A stretch of DNA of 64,000 nucleotides from the NCBI RefSeq assembly GCF_003628305.1, contig NZ_RBZM01000002.1:186001-250000 (forward strand), written 5' to 3'. This document shows positions 25,538 to 34,415 of this stretch, piece by piece. Numbering within the stretch: position 1 is the stretch's first letter; every line of letters begins with the position of its first letter. Below the pieces are notes generated by a model that saw only the letters and a program-made list of their open reading frames with translations, had not been told where the DNA came from and made no database searches. The DNA is from Cohnella endophytica (GTDB lineage: Bacteria; Bacillota; Bacilli; Paenibacillales; Paenibacillaceae). The position numbers and the translations under genes are program-made.

Positions 25538-27511
25538 TTACTCCTCGATCTCCGTGAAATCGACGTTCTCGATAATCCAGCGCTTGCGGGGATCGATTTT
25601 GTCGCCCATCAACGTGGACACGCGTCGTTCCGCCTTGGCGGCGTCTTCGATCTGTACCTGCAGGAACGTACGCGTCTCGTAGTTCATCGTCGTTTCCCAC
25701 AGCTGGTCCGGATTCATCTCGCCGAGTCCTTTGTACCGTTGCAACTCCGCGCCTTTGCCGATTTCCTTCATATAATTCGCAAGCTGGTCGTCCGTCCAAG
25801 CGTAACGCACCGTCTCCAACTTGCCGGATTTCCTCGTCAGCTTGTAGAGCGGCGGTTGCGCGATGAACACTTTGCCCGCGTCAATTAATGGCTTCATGTA
25901 ACGGTAGAAGAACGTCAGCAGCAACACTTGAATGTGAGCTCCGTCCGTATCCGCGTCGGTCATGATGACGATCTTCGAGTAGTTGCATTCCTCGACGTCG
26001 AACTCCGAGCCGATGCCCGCTCCGATCGCGGCGATGATCGCCTTGTACTCGTCGTTCTTCAGGATGTCGGCGATTTTCGACTTCTCGGGATTCATCGGCT
26101 TGCCCTTAAGCGGCAAGATCGCCTGATATTTGGAATCCCGTCCTTGCTTGGCGGAACCGCCCGCCGAATCGCCTTCCACGATGAACAGCTCGTTGCGGGA
26201 GCTGTCCTTGGATTGCGCTGGCGACAGCTTGCCGCCGAGACTCGCGCTTTCGCTGCGCTTCTTGCCGCTGCGTATTTCCTCGCGCGCCTTACGGGCCGCT
26301 TCTCTCGCTCTGGAAGCTTGAATCGACTTCCGGATGAGCAATTGTCCGACCTGAGGGTTCTCTTCCAGGAACACGGCCATCTTGTCCGTTACGACCGCAT
26401 CGACGGCGCTCCTTGCGGATGCGCTGCCTAGTTGATCCTTCGTCTGGCCGACGAATTCGACTTCGGACATTTTGATGTTGATGACGGCCATAAGCCCTTC
26501 GCGCAGGTCGTTTCCTTCGAGATTTTTCTCTTTCTCTTTGAGCTGCGCGGTTTTGCGGGCGTATTCGTTCATCACGCGGGTGTACGCGGTTTTGAATCCC
26601 GTCTCGTGCGTGCCGCCTCCGCGCGTAGGAATCGAGTTAACGAACGAAGCCAACGTTTCCGTATAGCCGTCGTTGTACTGCAATGCGATCTCGACTTCGA
26701 TGTCGTCCTTCTCCGACGTAAAATGGATGACGTCATGAAGCACAGACTTCTCCTCGTTCAAGAATTGAACGAATTGGCGAGCGCCGCCTTCGTAATGGAA
26801 AGTATCGGATTTGCCGCTGCGATCGTCCTTGATGTTGACCTTAAGGCCCGAATTCAAGAACGCGATTTCCTGCAGGCGTTCCGACAACGTGTCGTAGTTC
26901 ATGGAGACGTGGCCATGGAACACCTTCGGATCCGGTTTGAACGTGACTTTCGTGCCCGTTCTGTTCGTGTTCCCGGTCACTTCGAGGCTCGTAACGGGCT
27001 CGCCGACATGCTCTACGCCCGCCGCGTCGACCCAAGTCTGGAACCTCATTTTATGTACTTTGCCTTCGCGATAAATCTCGACCTCGAGCCACTCGGACAA
27101 GGCATTCGTTACCGATGCGCCGACGCCGTGCAAACCGCCCGACTTCTTGTAGCCCCCGCCGCCGAACTTGCCGCCCGCGTGAAGGATCGTAAAGACGACT
27201 TGGGGCGTAGGAATTCCGCTCTTGTGAATGCCGGTCGGAATGCCTCGCCCGTTGTCCTGTACCGTCACGGAATTGTCCGTATGCACGGTGACGTCGATGC
27301 GCGAGCAATACTTTGCCAGGTGTTCGTCAACGGCATTATCGACGATCTCCCATAGTAGATGGTGCAGACCCGATGCCGTCGTGCTGCCGATGTACATCCC
27401 CGGCCGCTTGCGAACGGCCGTCAAGCCTTCGAGTATTTGAATATCGTCCGCGCCGTATTCGGTGCCGGCGATGGACGCGCTCTCCGTAAACAAATCGATT
27501 TGATCGGTCAC
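25538..27511 (-). CDS. parE: DNA topoisomerase IV subunit B
   Basis: A 657-residue ATPase subunit of topoisomerase IV. The GHKL ATP-binding domain shows EIVDNAVDEHLA and GRGIPTGIHKSG, then a transducer domain, then a TOPRIM domain with EGDSAGGSAKQGRD, the metal-binding DADTDGAHI and the C-terminal block RYKGLGEMNPDQLWETTM. The sequence GSEFDVEECNYSKIVIM before the TOPRIM aspartates is ParE-like. The preferred start is GTG 27511, 7 bases after AAGGGGG; it gives the usual ParE length, whereas the ATG at 27565 adds 18 residues without a site. The ABC exporter genes end 59 bp upstream with no terminator visible. Confidence 0.95.
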   Translation of the reverse strand: MTDQIDLFTESASIAGTEYGADDIQILEGLTAVRKRPGMYIGSTTASGLHHLLWEIVDNAVDEHLAKYCSRIDVTVHTDNSVTVQDNGRGIPTGIHKSGIPTPQVVFTILHAGGKFGGGGYKKSGGLHGVGASVTNALSEWLEVEIYREGKVHKMRFQTWVDAAGVEHVGEPVTSLEVTGNTNRTGTKVTFKPDPKVFHGHVSMNYDTLSERLQEIAFLNSGLKVNIKDDRSGKSDTFHYEGGARQFVQFLNEEKSVLHDVIHFTSEKDDIEVEIALQYNDGYTETLASFVNSIPTRGGGTHETGFKTAYTRVMNEYARKTAQLKEKEKNLEGNDLREGLMAVINIKMSEVEFVGQTKDQLGSASARSAVDAVVTDKMAVFLEENPQVGQLLIRKSIQASRAREAARKAREEIRSGKKRSESASLGGKLSPAQSKDSSRNELFIVEGDSAGGSAKQGRDSKYQAILPLKGKPMNPEKSKIADILKNDEYKAIIAAIGAGIGSEFDVEECNYSKIVIMTDADTDGAHIQVLLLTFFYRYMKPLIDAGKVFIAQPPLYKLTRKSGKLETVRYAWTDDQLANYMKEIGKGAELQRYKGLGEMNPDQLWETTMNYETRTFLQVQIEDAAKAERRVSTLMGDKIDPRKRWIIENVDFTEIEE

Positions 27512-27570
27512 GAATGGACCCCCTTGCTCATCTCTTGCGTCTATCTGTTGCAGACGCACTTCCATTTATT

Positions 27571-28560
27571 CTAATTCATGATGTCTTGCTTCGTAAAGAC
27601 GGTGAATGAAACGATCAGCGCGGCAGCCCCCCAAATCGCGAGCACGGCCAGCGAAAAACCAAGCGTCATCCCCTCCACCGGAGGCGGCGTACCGCGTAAA
27701 TACGAGGAAACTTCCAGATTGACGTTAAATAAATATTTTGCCGTTGTCCACGAAGAAGCCATGCTCGACAAGATCGTTCCCGCGATTATCGTCGCCATCA
27801 TCGTCACGAAGCTGGCAGCGGTACTGCGCAAGAGCACCGACACCATGAGCGCGATGATCGACACGACGAGGGCCGAGAACCAGATCAGTCCCGCTTGCAT
27901 GAGCAGGTAGACGCCTTGCGTAATCGCGTGGACGCCCGTCGTGTTCACGTCCGATCCTTGCACCTGAAACCCGACGAACACCGGCTCTCCCCATCCCTCG
28001 TAACCGAACACGAGTCCGGAAATCAGGTAACAGAGGAGCGCCGTCGTAATGACGATCAACGACACGTATAAGGTCAGGGTAGCCAACTTGGAAAATAAAA
28101 TGCGCCACCTGCGCACGGGACGAGTCAGAAGCATCTTGATTGTGCCCGTCGAGCGCTCGGACGAGACTAGATCCGACGCGACGGCGAGCACCATGAGCGG
28201 GATAAACAAAGATACCGCGTTATCCATGAACGTTCTCGTGAAAGTGACGGCGTTCGGAGTCTGCGGATTGATGTCGTGATCCAAATAATACTGCAGCTGT
28301 TGCACGAGCGCGCGGCGCCACTTTTTCCATTCCTCGGGAATGCGTTCGCTGCTCAGCGCATTGGTATTATCGGTAATCCGGCTCTGCAGTTCCGCCCTCC
28401 AGTCCGTCTGGAACTTTTTCTCCGTATTTTGCGAAATCTTCATCTGCGCGTAGACGAACACTGGGATGAGGATCAGCAAGATGAGTACGATAACGGCGAA
28501 CCGTTTCTTCTTCCATACTTTCAACGTCTCGTTCTGGATCAAGGCTAATAGATTACCCAA
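27571..28560 (-). CDS. ABC-2 type transporter permease
   Basis: A 329-residue membrane protein with a first transmembrane helix at about residues 20-40, a large extracytoplasmic loop (residues 45-110) and five further helices, the layout of ABC-2 exporters of the YhaP/BcrB kind. It ends FTVFTKQDIMN. The partner ATPase is encoded just upstream. The start is TTG 28560, eight bases after GGAGGG; the GTG at 28569 overlaps that site. Both options overlap the ATPase stop, giving coupling. The cargo is unknown; such pairs export peptides, antibiotics or lipids, or remodel the envelope. Confidence 0.85.
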   Translation of the reverse strand: MGNLLALIQNETLKVWKKKRFAVIVLILLILIPVFVYAQMKISQNTEKKFQTDWRAELQSRITDNTNALSSERIPEEWKKWRRALVQQLQYYLDHDINPQTPNAVTFTRTFMDNAVSLFIPLMVLAVASDLVSSERSTGTIKMLLTRPVRRWRILFSKLATLTLYVSLIVITTALLCYLISGLVFGYEGWGEPVFVGFQVQGSDVNTTGVHAITQGVYLLMQAGLIWFSALVVSIIALMVSVLLRSTAASFVTMMATIIAGTILSSMASSWTTAKYLFNVNLEVSSYLRGTPPPVEGMTLGFSLAVLAIWGAAALIVSFTVFTKQDIMN

Positions 28561-29524
28561 TTCGCTCACCCTCCGTCAACTTCAGGAATAGCTCCTCCAA
28601 GGATGGCGCCACGCGTTGCACGGAGCGCACCGCGATTCCGGAGCCGACGAACCGGTTGACCCATCCGGAAACCTCTTCGTCTTCCATGACGGTGACGATC
28701 GGCTGCGAGAGCGATGACAGCAACGCTTCGTCAATGCGATGAGCCTCGTCGGACACCAATTGTACGCCGGCGTCTTTCTTAAGCATTTCCCTCGCTTCGT
28801 CGGGCCGATCGACCTGCCACACCGTATACGTGCCTGCTTGCGACACAAGTTCGTCGACTTCTCCGACCGCGATAACTTCCCCGCGGGCGATAATCGCCAC
28901 CCGGTCGCACATGAGCTGGATTTCGCTGAGAAGATGGCTCGAGATGAACAAGCTCATGCCTCCCTCCGCCAGTTGACGGATGAATTCTCGCAGCTCTTTG
29001 ATCCCTTTCGGATCCAAGCCGTTCGTCGGCTCGTCCAGAATTAACAGCTTCGGCTTTCCAAGCAGCGCTTGGGCGATTCCGAGCCGCTGGCGCATGCCCA
29101 ACGAATACGTCTTCACTTTATCGTGAATACGCTGGTCCAGCCCGACGATGTCGACGACTTCGCCGATTCTTTGCCGCGTGATTCCTCGCTGCATCCGCGC
29201 GAAATGCTCTAGATTTTCCCAGCCTGTCATGAAGGCGTACATCTCGGGGTTTTCCACGATGCAGCCGATATGGGCGAGCGCTCTGTCCGGATGGGCGCCG
29301 ACGTCTTCCCCGCATACGTAAACCTTACCAGCGGTAGGCTTGATCAGATTGACCAACATGCGGATCGTCGTCGTCTTGCCGGAGCCGTTAGGCCCTAGAA
29401 AACCGAAGATTTCCCCCGCTTGAACGTCGAACGAGACGTTATGAATAATCGGCTTTCTCCCAATCACTTTCCTTAGTCCTTGTACGGATAACACCGTTTC
29501 CGTTTGTTGCGAGACCTTCGCCAT
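28553..29524 (-). CDS. ABC transporter ATP-binding protein
   Basis: A 323-residue ATPase. Walker A GFLGPNGSGKTTTIRML, Q-loop region CIVENPEMYAFMTG, signature YSLGMRQRLGIAQALL and Walker B LLILDEPTNGLDPKG are intact, followed by the switch histidine in SSHLLSE. The LGMRQR signature is typical of the DrrA/BcrA/CcmA group that works with ABC-2 permeases. A C-terminal 80-residue domain after GEVDELV is common in this group. The ATG at 29524 follows AGAGGAGG by 7 bases; a start at 29587 would intrude into the preceding gene. It lies between a GDSL esterase and the permease in one run. Confidence 0.92.
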   Translation of the reverse strand: MAKVSQQTETVLSVQGLRKVIGRKPIIHNVSFDVQAGEIFGFLGPNGSGKTTTIRMLVNLIKPTAGKVYVCGEDVGAHPDRALAHIGCIVENPEMYAFMTGWENLEHFARMQRGITRQRIGEVVDIVGLDQRIHDKVKTYSLGMRQRLGIAQALLGKPKLLILDEPTNGLDPKGIKELREFIRQLAEGGMSLFISSHLLSEIQLMCDRVAIIARGEVIAVGEVDELVSQAGTYTVWQVDRPDEAREMLKKDAGVQLVSDEAHRIDEALLSSLSQPIVTVMEDEEVSGWVNRFVGSGIAVRSVQRVAPSLEELFLKLTEGERIG

Positions 29525-29546
29525 CCGTCGTCCTCCTCTGCCGGAT

Positions 29547-30365
29547 TTATTGCAATGCCTGCACGACTCTTTCCGCGATACGGGCATAACCCAAATCGTT
29601 CGGGTGAAAATGGTCCGAAGAAAGATATTTCTTCAGCCCGAACTCGAACAAATCGTACGTCGGCACGACCGTCGCGTTACCGTCGGCCTTCGCCAATCCG
29701 AACGCATAATCGTTCCATTGCGATACGACCTTGCTCGCCGGCTGCATTTGCGGAAGATCGTAGAATGCGTTATACAAACCCACGTATACGATACGCGCCC
29801 CCGGATTCAGTCCCCTTATTTTGCGGAAAACGGCTTCCAGAAGCGGTTCCGCTTCCGGCAGACGCTTCAGAAGCAACTCCGGGGACAAATCGCCGCCTTC
29901 CGCCAACGTCCCGCCGTTCTGGGCGAATTGAAACAGATCGTTGCCTCCGATCGTCATCAAGACGATATCGGCCCTGCCTATCGCGTTAACGAAGCCCTTT
30001 TCCTCGAGCCTCACAATGAGCTGATCCGCTCGCAAACCGTTGATCGCGAGATTGTTAACGAGCTTAACCGGCTTTCCCATTTCCTTCGTCAAGCCGTCCG
30101 TTACGCGATTTACGTACCCGCCGCCCGTCGGATCTCCCGTTCCTTTCGTTAACGAATCGCCGATCGCCGTTACGTAGAGCTCTTTCTTCGCGCTCCAGTC
30201 GCCCCCCGAAGCCGTTTCCGACGGTGCCTCCCCCGAAGGAAGCGCAAGTCCGTCCTGAGGATACCATGTATCCTTAATCGCCCATGCGAAGCCCGTCAGC
30301 ATGACGATCAGGCAGACGAGCGTCGTCCAGCCTAATACTTGCCATAGCCCTGAAGTCCGTTTCAC
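29547..30365 (-). CDS. GDSL/SGNH-family esterase or lipase
   Basis: A 272-residue secreted or membrane-anchored hydrolase. An N-terminal hydrophobic segment (residues 9-30) acts as a signal anchor. Catalytic blocks are AIGDSLTKGTGDP (nucleophile Ser), NGLRADQL, TIGGNDLFQF (oxyanion Asn) and the C-terminal DHFHPNDLGY with the Asp-His pair, so all four SGNH blocks are present. The substrate is unknown, possibly acyl or acetyl groups of wall polymers or lipids. The start is GTG 30365 with GAGGAGGG seven bases upstream. It leads the run esterase, ABC ATPase, ABC permease, and the ATPase starts 22 bp after its stop. Confidence 0.88.
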   Translation of the reverse strand: MKRTSGLWQVLGWTTLVCLIVMLTGFAWAIKDTWYPQDGLALPSGEAPSETASGGDWSAKKELYVTAIGDSLTKGTGDPTGGGYVNRVTDGLTKEMGKPVKLVNNLAINGLRADQLIVRLEEKGFVNAIGRADIVLMTIGGNDLFQFAQNGGTLAEGGDLSPELLLKRLPEAEPLLEAVFRKIRGLNPGARIVYVGLYNAFYDLPQMQPASKVVSQWNDYAFGLAKADGNATVVPTYDLFEFGLKKYLSSDHFHPNDLGYARIAERVVQALQ

Positions 30366-30493
30366 ACCCGTACCCTCCTCGATCCGATCGACGTTCCGCG
30401 CTTGTACCGAATTTTACCTTTCAATAAAACAAGAACAACCTCTGTTAATAACGATAACGGTTCCGGCGACAATTATCAAATGAATGCAACGAC

Positions 30494-30534
30494 AAAAACC
30501 GTTCAACCGGGCGCTTACGCTCCGATTGAACGGT
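30494..30534 (-). terminator. Terminator of the heterodimeric ABC exporter operon
   Basis: ACCGTTCAA and TTGAACGGT form the outer stem around an inner GC-rich hairpin. On the minus strand it is followed by TTTTTG, directly after the exporter stop codon. Confidence 0.8.
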
Positions 30535-30560
30535 CGATGTGATTAACGAGACGAACGCGA

Positions 30561-32360
30561 TTACGCCGACAAAAAGCGGTATTGCGCGTCGACCAAATTA
30601 CGATAATGCCCCGGACGTTTCATCAGTTCGTCGTGATTGCCCTGATCGACGATGACTCCGTGATCGAGCACGACGATCATATCGGCATGGCGAATCGTAG
30701 ACAATCTATGCGCGACAATGAAAGAGGTGCGGCCTTTAAGCAACGTCGCAAGCGCTTCTTGAATGCGCAGCTCCGTCTCCGTATCGATGCTTGCCGTCGC
30801 TTCGTCGAGGACGAGAATGCGAGGATTGGCCAGCAATGCCCGAGCGAAGCTTAAAAGCTGCCGTTGCCCTACGGACAGAGCGTTTCCTCGTTCTTCGACT
30901 TCCGTATCGTACCCGTTCGGCAAATCCGCGATGAATTCGTGAGCGCGCACGGCGCGAGCCGCGGCTTCGACGTCGGCATCCGTAGCGTCCGGACGGCCGT
31001 AGCGGATATTGTCGCGGATCGTGCCCGAGAAAATGAACGTATCCTGCAGCACGATGCCGATCTGCGAACGAAGGCTATCGATCGTTACGTCTCTAATATC
31101 TATGCCGTCCAGCAGCACGCGACCTTCGACCGTGTCGTAAAACCGGCAGATCAAGTTCACGATCGTACTCTTGCCAGAGCCGGTATGGCCGACCAAGGCG
31201 ACGGATAAGCCGGCTTTCACGTCCAGGTTGATTCCTTTAAGCGCCGGACGATCGGCTTCGTATCCGAAACTGACATTCTCGATCCGAATGTTGCCTTCCG
31301 CCTTCGGTAGCTTCACGGCGTCCTTTTTCTGCGGCACGGCGGGTTTCTCGTCCATGAATTCGAAAATCCGCTCCGCCGAGGACATGGAGATAAGCAATTG
31401 GGAGTACATGTTGCCCAGCCTCGTAATCGGCTCCCAGAAGCTGCCGACGTAAGTGATGAAGGCGACAAGTATGCCGACCGTCATCGTTCCAGATTGTATT
31501 AAATAAGTACCGTAAAGCAACAGGATCAGCGTCCCGATCGCGGAAGTTATCTCGATGACCGGCCCGAACAGCTGATTCAGCGCCGATGCCGTATTCCACG
31601 AGCGAATGTTGCTCGCGTTCATCCGGTCGAAGAAGCCGATATTTTCCTTCTCTTGGGTGAACGCTTGCGTCACGCGAATGCCTTGAATGCTCTCGTTCAG
31701 ATGCGCGTTAATGCGGGATTGCTTGATCCGAACGACTTGCCATGCCATCCGGATACGCTTGCGCAGCGTCGACGAAACGATGAACATGAGCGGGACGGTA
31801 ATCATGATCGCCAGTCCGAGCTTAGGCTCCATGACGAGCAAGATGATCGTTATCCCGATTAATTGAACGATATCGATTACCGAGTTGATGACGCCGTTCG
31901 TAAACATGTCCTGCAGCGAGTTGACGTCGTTCGTGACCCGGACGAGCACGGAGCCGGCAGGCCGCTTGTCGAAGAAGCGGAAGCTCAGCGATTGAATATG
32001 CTTGAATAGCGCCGCTCTCAAATCGAAAATGACCTTCTGTCCGATCTCGTTCGTCTTCTGGATCGTGTATCGCTGCGCCCACCAACGCATCCCGTACATC
32101 GCGAGCATCGCCGCGACGATTCCGTAGAGCAACGATAGGCTGCCTTCGCCGACCTTCGGATGGATGGCCCGATCGATCGCCATGCTTATCAGGAACGGAA
32201 TCGCGAGCCGCGATAACATTCCGAACACGGTCATTACGAACACGACGCGGGTAACGGCCGTGCGATATGGCTTAACGAACTCGAACAGCCTGCCGATCTG
32301 TTTCCAGTTAAACGGCTTCTCGATCAATTCGTCGTCTTGATATACGAATTGCCTGCTCAT
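30561..32360 (-). CDS. ABC exporter half-transporter (consensus Walker B, degenerate signature)
   Basis: A 599-residue fusion of six membrane helices (residues 45-320) and an ATPase domain. Walker A GHTGSGKST and Walker B ILVLDEATASID keep the catalytic glutamate, and the switch His is in IVAHRLST. The signature motif reads LSVGQ instead of LSGGQ. Its partner, encoded directly upstream with a 4-bp ATGA overlap, has the reverse pattern. Together they fit the heterodimeric multidrug exporter class (BmrCD, YheIH, TM287/288), in which one ATP site is inactive. The cargo is probably hydrophobic drugs or lipids; this is family-based inference. Confidence 0.92.
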   Translation of the reverse strand: MSRQFVYQDDELIEKPFNWKQIGRLFEFVKPYRTAVTRVVFVMTVFGMLSRLAIPFLISMAIDRAIHPKVGEGSLSLLYGIVAAMLAMYGMRWWAQRYTIQKTNEIGQKVIFDLRAALFKHIQSLSFRFFDKRPAGSVLVRVTNDVNSLQDMFTNGVINSVIDIVQLIGITIILLVMEPKLGLAIMITVPLMFIVSSTLRKRIRMAWQVVRIKQSRINAHLNESIQGIRVTQAFTQEKENIGFFDRMNASNIRSWNTASALNQLFGPVIEITSAIGTLILLLYGTYLIQSGTMTVGILVAFITYVGSFWEPITRLGNMYSQLLISMSSAERIFEFMDEKPAVPQKKDAVKLPKAEGNIRIENVSFGYEADRPALKGINLDVKAGLSVALVGHTGSGKSTIVNLICRFYDTVEGRVLLDGIDIRDVTIDSLRSQIGIVLQDTFIFSGTIRDNIRYGRPDATDADVEAAARAVRAHEFIADLPNGYDTEVEERGNALSVGQRQLLSFARALLANPRILVLDEATASIDTETELRIQEALATLLKGRTSFIVAHRLSTIRHADMIVVLDHGVIVDQGNHDELMKRPGHYRNLVDAQYRFLSA

Positions 32361-34159
32361 CCCGACACCAGCCTTTCCGAGGAACCGTCCGAAGGTTCCA
32401 GCCGTTCGTTCAGCTCTTCGGGGCGGTCGGCATATTGAATGCGATAAGTTTCCCGGTATAAGCCCGGCTGGCGCACGAGTTTATCGTGGGTTCCGCGTTG
32501 TATCGTGTGTCCGCGGTCGAGCACGAGGATTTCATTCGCGCGCCGCAGCGTCGAAATCCGATGCGCGATCACGAATACCGTGCGTCCGGACATGACTTTG
32601 CGAATCGCCAATTGGATTTCGTGCTCGGTTTCCATGTCGAGCGCGCTCGTCGCATCGTCGAGGATAAGTATTTTCGGCTTGCTTAGCAATGCCCGCGCGA
32701 TTGCGATCCGCTGCTTCTGACCGCCGGACAATCCCATTCCCCGTTCCCCTACGATCGTATCGTAGCCTAACGGCAGCTCGCGGATGAATCCGTCCGCTTG
32801 CGCCAATCTCGCGGCTTCTTCGATTTCTTCCGTCGTCGCGTCCGGACGCCCGTAACTGATGTTCTCCTTGATCGTCGTCGAGAACAAGAAAGATTCCTGG
32901 AACACGATCGCGATTTCCCGACGCAAGGTCTCGATCTCGATGTTGCGAACGTCCACTCCGTCCAAAGTGATCGAGCCTTCGCCTACGTCGTAAGCTCTGA
33001 ACAACAAACCGATCGCCGTCGTCTTGCCCGAACCCGTTCCTCCCAACAAGCCGATCATAGAGCCCGCAGGCGCGTCTAGGTTAAAGCCGAGCAACGCCGA
33101 AGGCAAATCGTCGCGGTTCGTGTATCGGAAGCTTACGTCCTCGTAACGCAGATGGCCTTTGACGGCTTCGTCGTCCAGCACGAGGCTGTTCGGCGTATTT
33201 TTCACGGCGACCGGTTGGTTCAGCAGCTCGAGCAGCCGTTCTCCGGAAGCCTTCGATTGCGTATAGGCGTTGATCTGGAATCCGAGCGTCCATAGCGGAG
33301 CAACGATCAATCCCAGCATTCCCGACAAGGCCACCAGATCGCCGAGCGAGAGCGAACCGTCGATAACCCTCCAACCTCCTACAAGGAGCAATGCGGCGAC
33401 GCTAATGTTCGCGATGAATTCGATCATCGGGAAGTACTTCGCCCACACGCCTGCCAATTGAAGATGGTTATCCCGGTAATCCACGTTTTCCTTGACGAAT
33501 TTATTGATTTCGAACGGCTCGCGTGCGAAAGATTTGACCGTTCTTACTCCCGTAATGTTCTCCTGCACCCGAACGGTCAACCGACCTACGGCGGATCGGA
33601 TCGAACGGAAAACCGGATGAATGTTCTGTTCGAACCGGATGGCGACGAAGCCTAGAACCGGCAAGATTGCGAAAGTCATTAGAGTGATCTTCCAATCGAT
33701 GAAGAACATCATCGTGAAACCGAATACGAGCAGGAACCCCGTATTGAGCAGTTGGGCGAACCCGAAGCCTATGAACTGCCGAATGCCTTCGATATCGGCG
33801 GTTAATCGCGACATCAGGTCCCCGGTTTTGGCGGTGTCGTAATACGAGAAGGAGAGCTTTTGAAGCTTTTCATAGCAGGCGTTACGCAACCGGTACGCCA
33901 GCTTGTTCCCTAATCGTCCGCCGCTAAAGCCATGCACGTACTGAAATCCCGCTTTTACGAAAATAATGCCCACGGCCGACAGCGATAAGCCGAGAACTCC
34001 CGAATACTTGCCCGGAAGGATCATATCGTCGATCAGCGACTTCAGGAGCAGAGGGTACACAAGCCCGAGAGCGGTAGCGATTGCAAGACCCGCAACCGAG
34101 CCCCAGAGAAACCCTTTGTCTTGCCAATAATACGTTTTCAGCGCTCTAAAAATATCCAA
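32357..34159 (-). CDS. ABC exporter half-transporter (degenerate Walker B)
   Basis: A 600-residue half-transporter with six membrane helices and a C-terminal ATPase. The Walker A GGTGSGKTT and signature LSGGQKQR are intact, but Walker B ends ILILDDATSALD with Asp in place of the catalytic Glu. This half therefore supplies Walker motifs to the silent site and its signature to the active site of the heterodimer. The TTG at 34159 is preferred because AGGGGAGG sits 7 bases upstream; the ATG at 34177 overlaps that site. The gene overlaps its partner by 4 bp (ATGA). The last 25 residues after the ATPase fold are a polar tail. Confidence 0.92.
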   Translation of the reverse strand: MDIFRALKTYYWQDKGFLWGSVAGLAIATALGLVYPLLLKSLIDDMILPGKYSGVLGLSLSAVGIIFVKAGFQYVHGFSGGRLGNKLAYRLRNACYEKLQKLSFSYYDTAKTGDLMSRLTADIEGIRQFIGFGFAQLLNTGFLLVFGFTMMFFIDWKITLMTFAILPVLGFVAIRFEQNIHPVFRSIRSAVGRLTVRVQENITGVRTVKSFAREPFEINKFVKENVDYRDNHLQLAGVWAKYFPMIEFIANISVAALLLVGGWRVIDGSLSLGDLVALSGMLGLIVAPLWTLGFQINAYTQSKASGERLLELLNQPVAVKNTPNSLVLDDEAVKGHLRYEDVSFRYTNRDDLPSALLGFNLDAPAGSMIGLLGGTGSGKTTAIGLLFRAYDVGEGSITLDGVDVRNIEIETLRREIAIVFQESFLFSTTIKENISYGRPDATTEEIEEAARLAQADGFIRELPLGYDTIVGERGMGLSGGQKQRIAIARALLSKPKILILDDATSALDMETEHEIQLAIRKVMSGRTVFVIAHRISTLRRANEILVLDRGHTIQRGTHDKLVRQPGLYRETYRIQYADRPEELNERLEPSDGSSERLVSG

Positions 34160-34368
34160 AGATGGTCCTCCCCTCATGCTTTCTACGGCAGTGTAGCCTA
34201 ATCGAATAAGACCGGCAACAGTGTTAAACGGTTCTATTCGCCGTTCCTTCCGAACCTATGGCGCTGAACGCGCGAATGCATGGAATATCTCCGTAATCGT
34301 CGCTTTTCGTACCGTATATCCCCTTGTTTACCCCTCCGGTCAAGGAAAATAAAGCCAAATGAAGAAAA

Positions 34369-34404
34369 GGCCTTTTCCCATCGCGTGAACGATGGGAAAA
34401 AGCC
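34369..34404 (-). terminator. Terminator after the dynamin gene
   Basis: GGCCTTTTCCCATCG pairs with CGATGGGAAAAAGCC around a 6-base loop. On the minus strand it is followed by TTTTCTT. It lies 12 bp past the dynamin stop; the rest of the gap up to the ABC exporter (34,405-34,415 and 34,160-34,368) shows no gene I can support. Confidence 0.85.
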
Positions 34405-34415
34405 GATTTCGAACT

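Noticed and set aside
26432..27355. A 307-codon open frame on the plus strand opposite parE
   Set aside because: It is the antisense shadow of a clear parE gene, has no ribosome site and a low-complexity Arg/Val/Phe-rich composition typical of reversed coding sequence.
23039..27511. Assignment of the topoisomerase pair as gyrB-gyrA
   Set aside because: The parE-type sequence before the TOPRIM aspartates, the parE-then-parC order with a 15-bp gap and lack of dnaA/recF neighbours favour topoisomerase IV.
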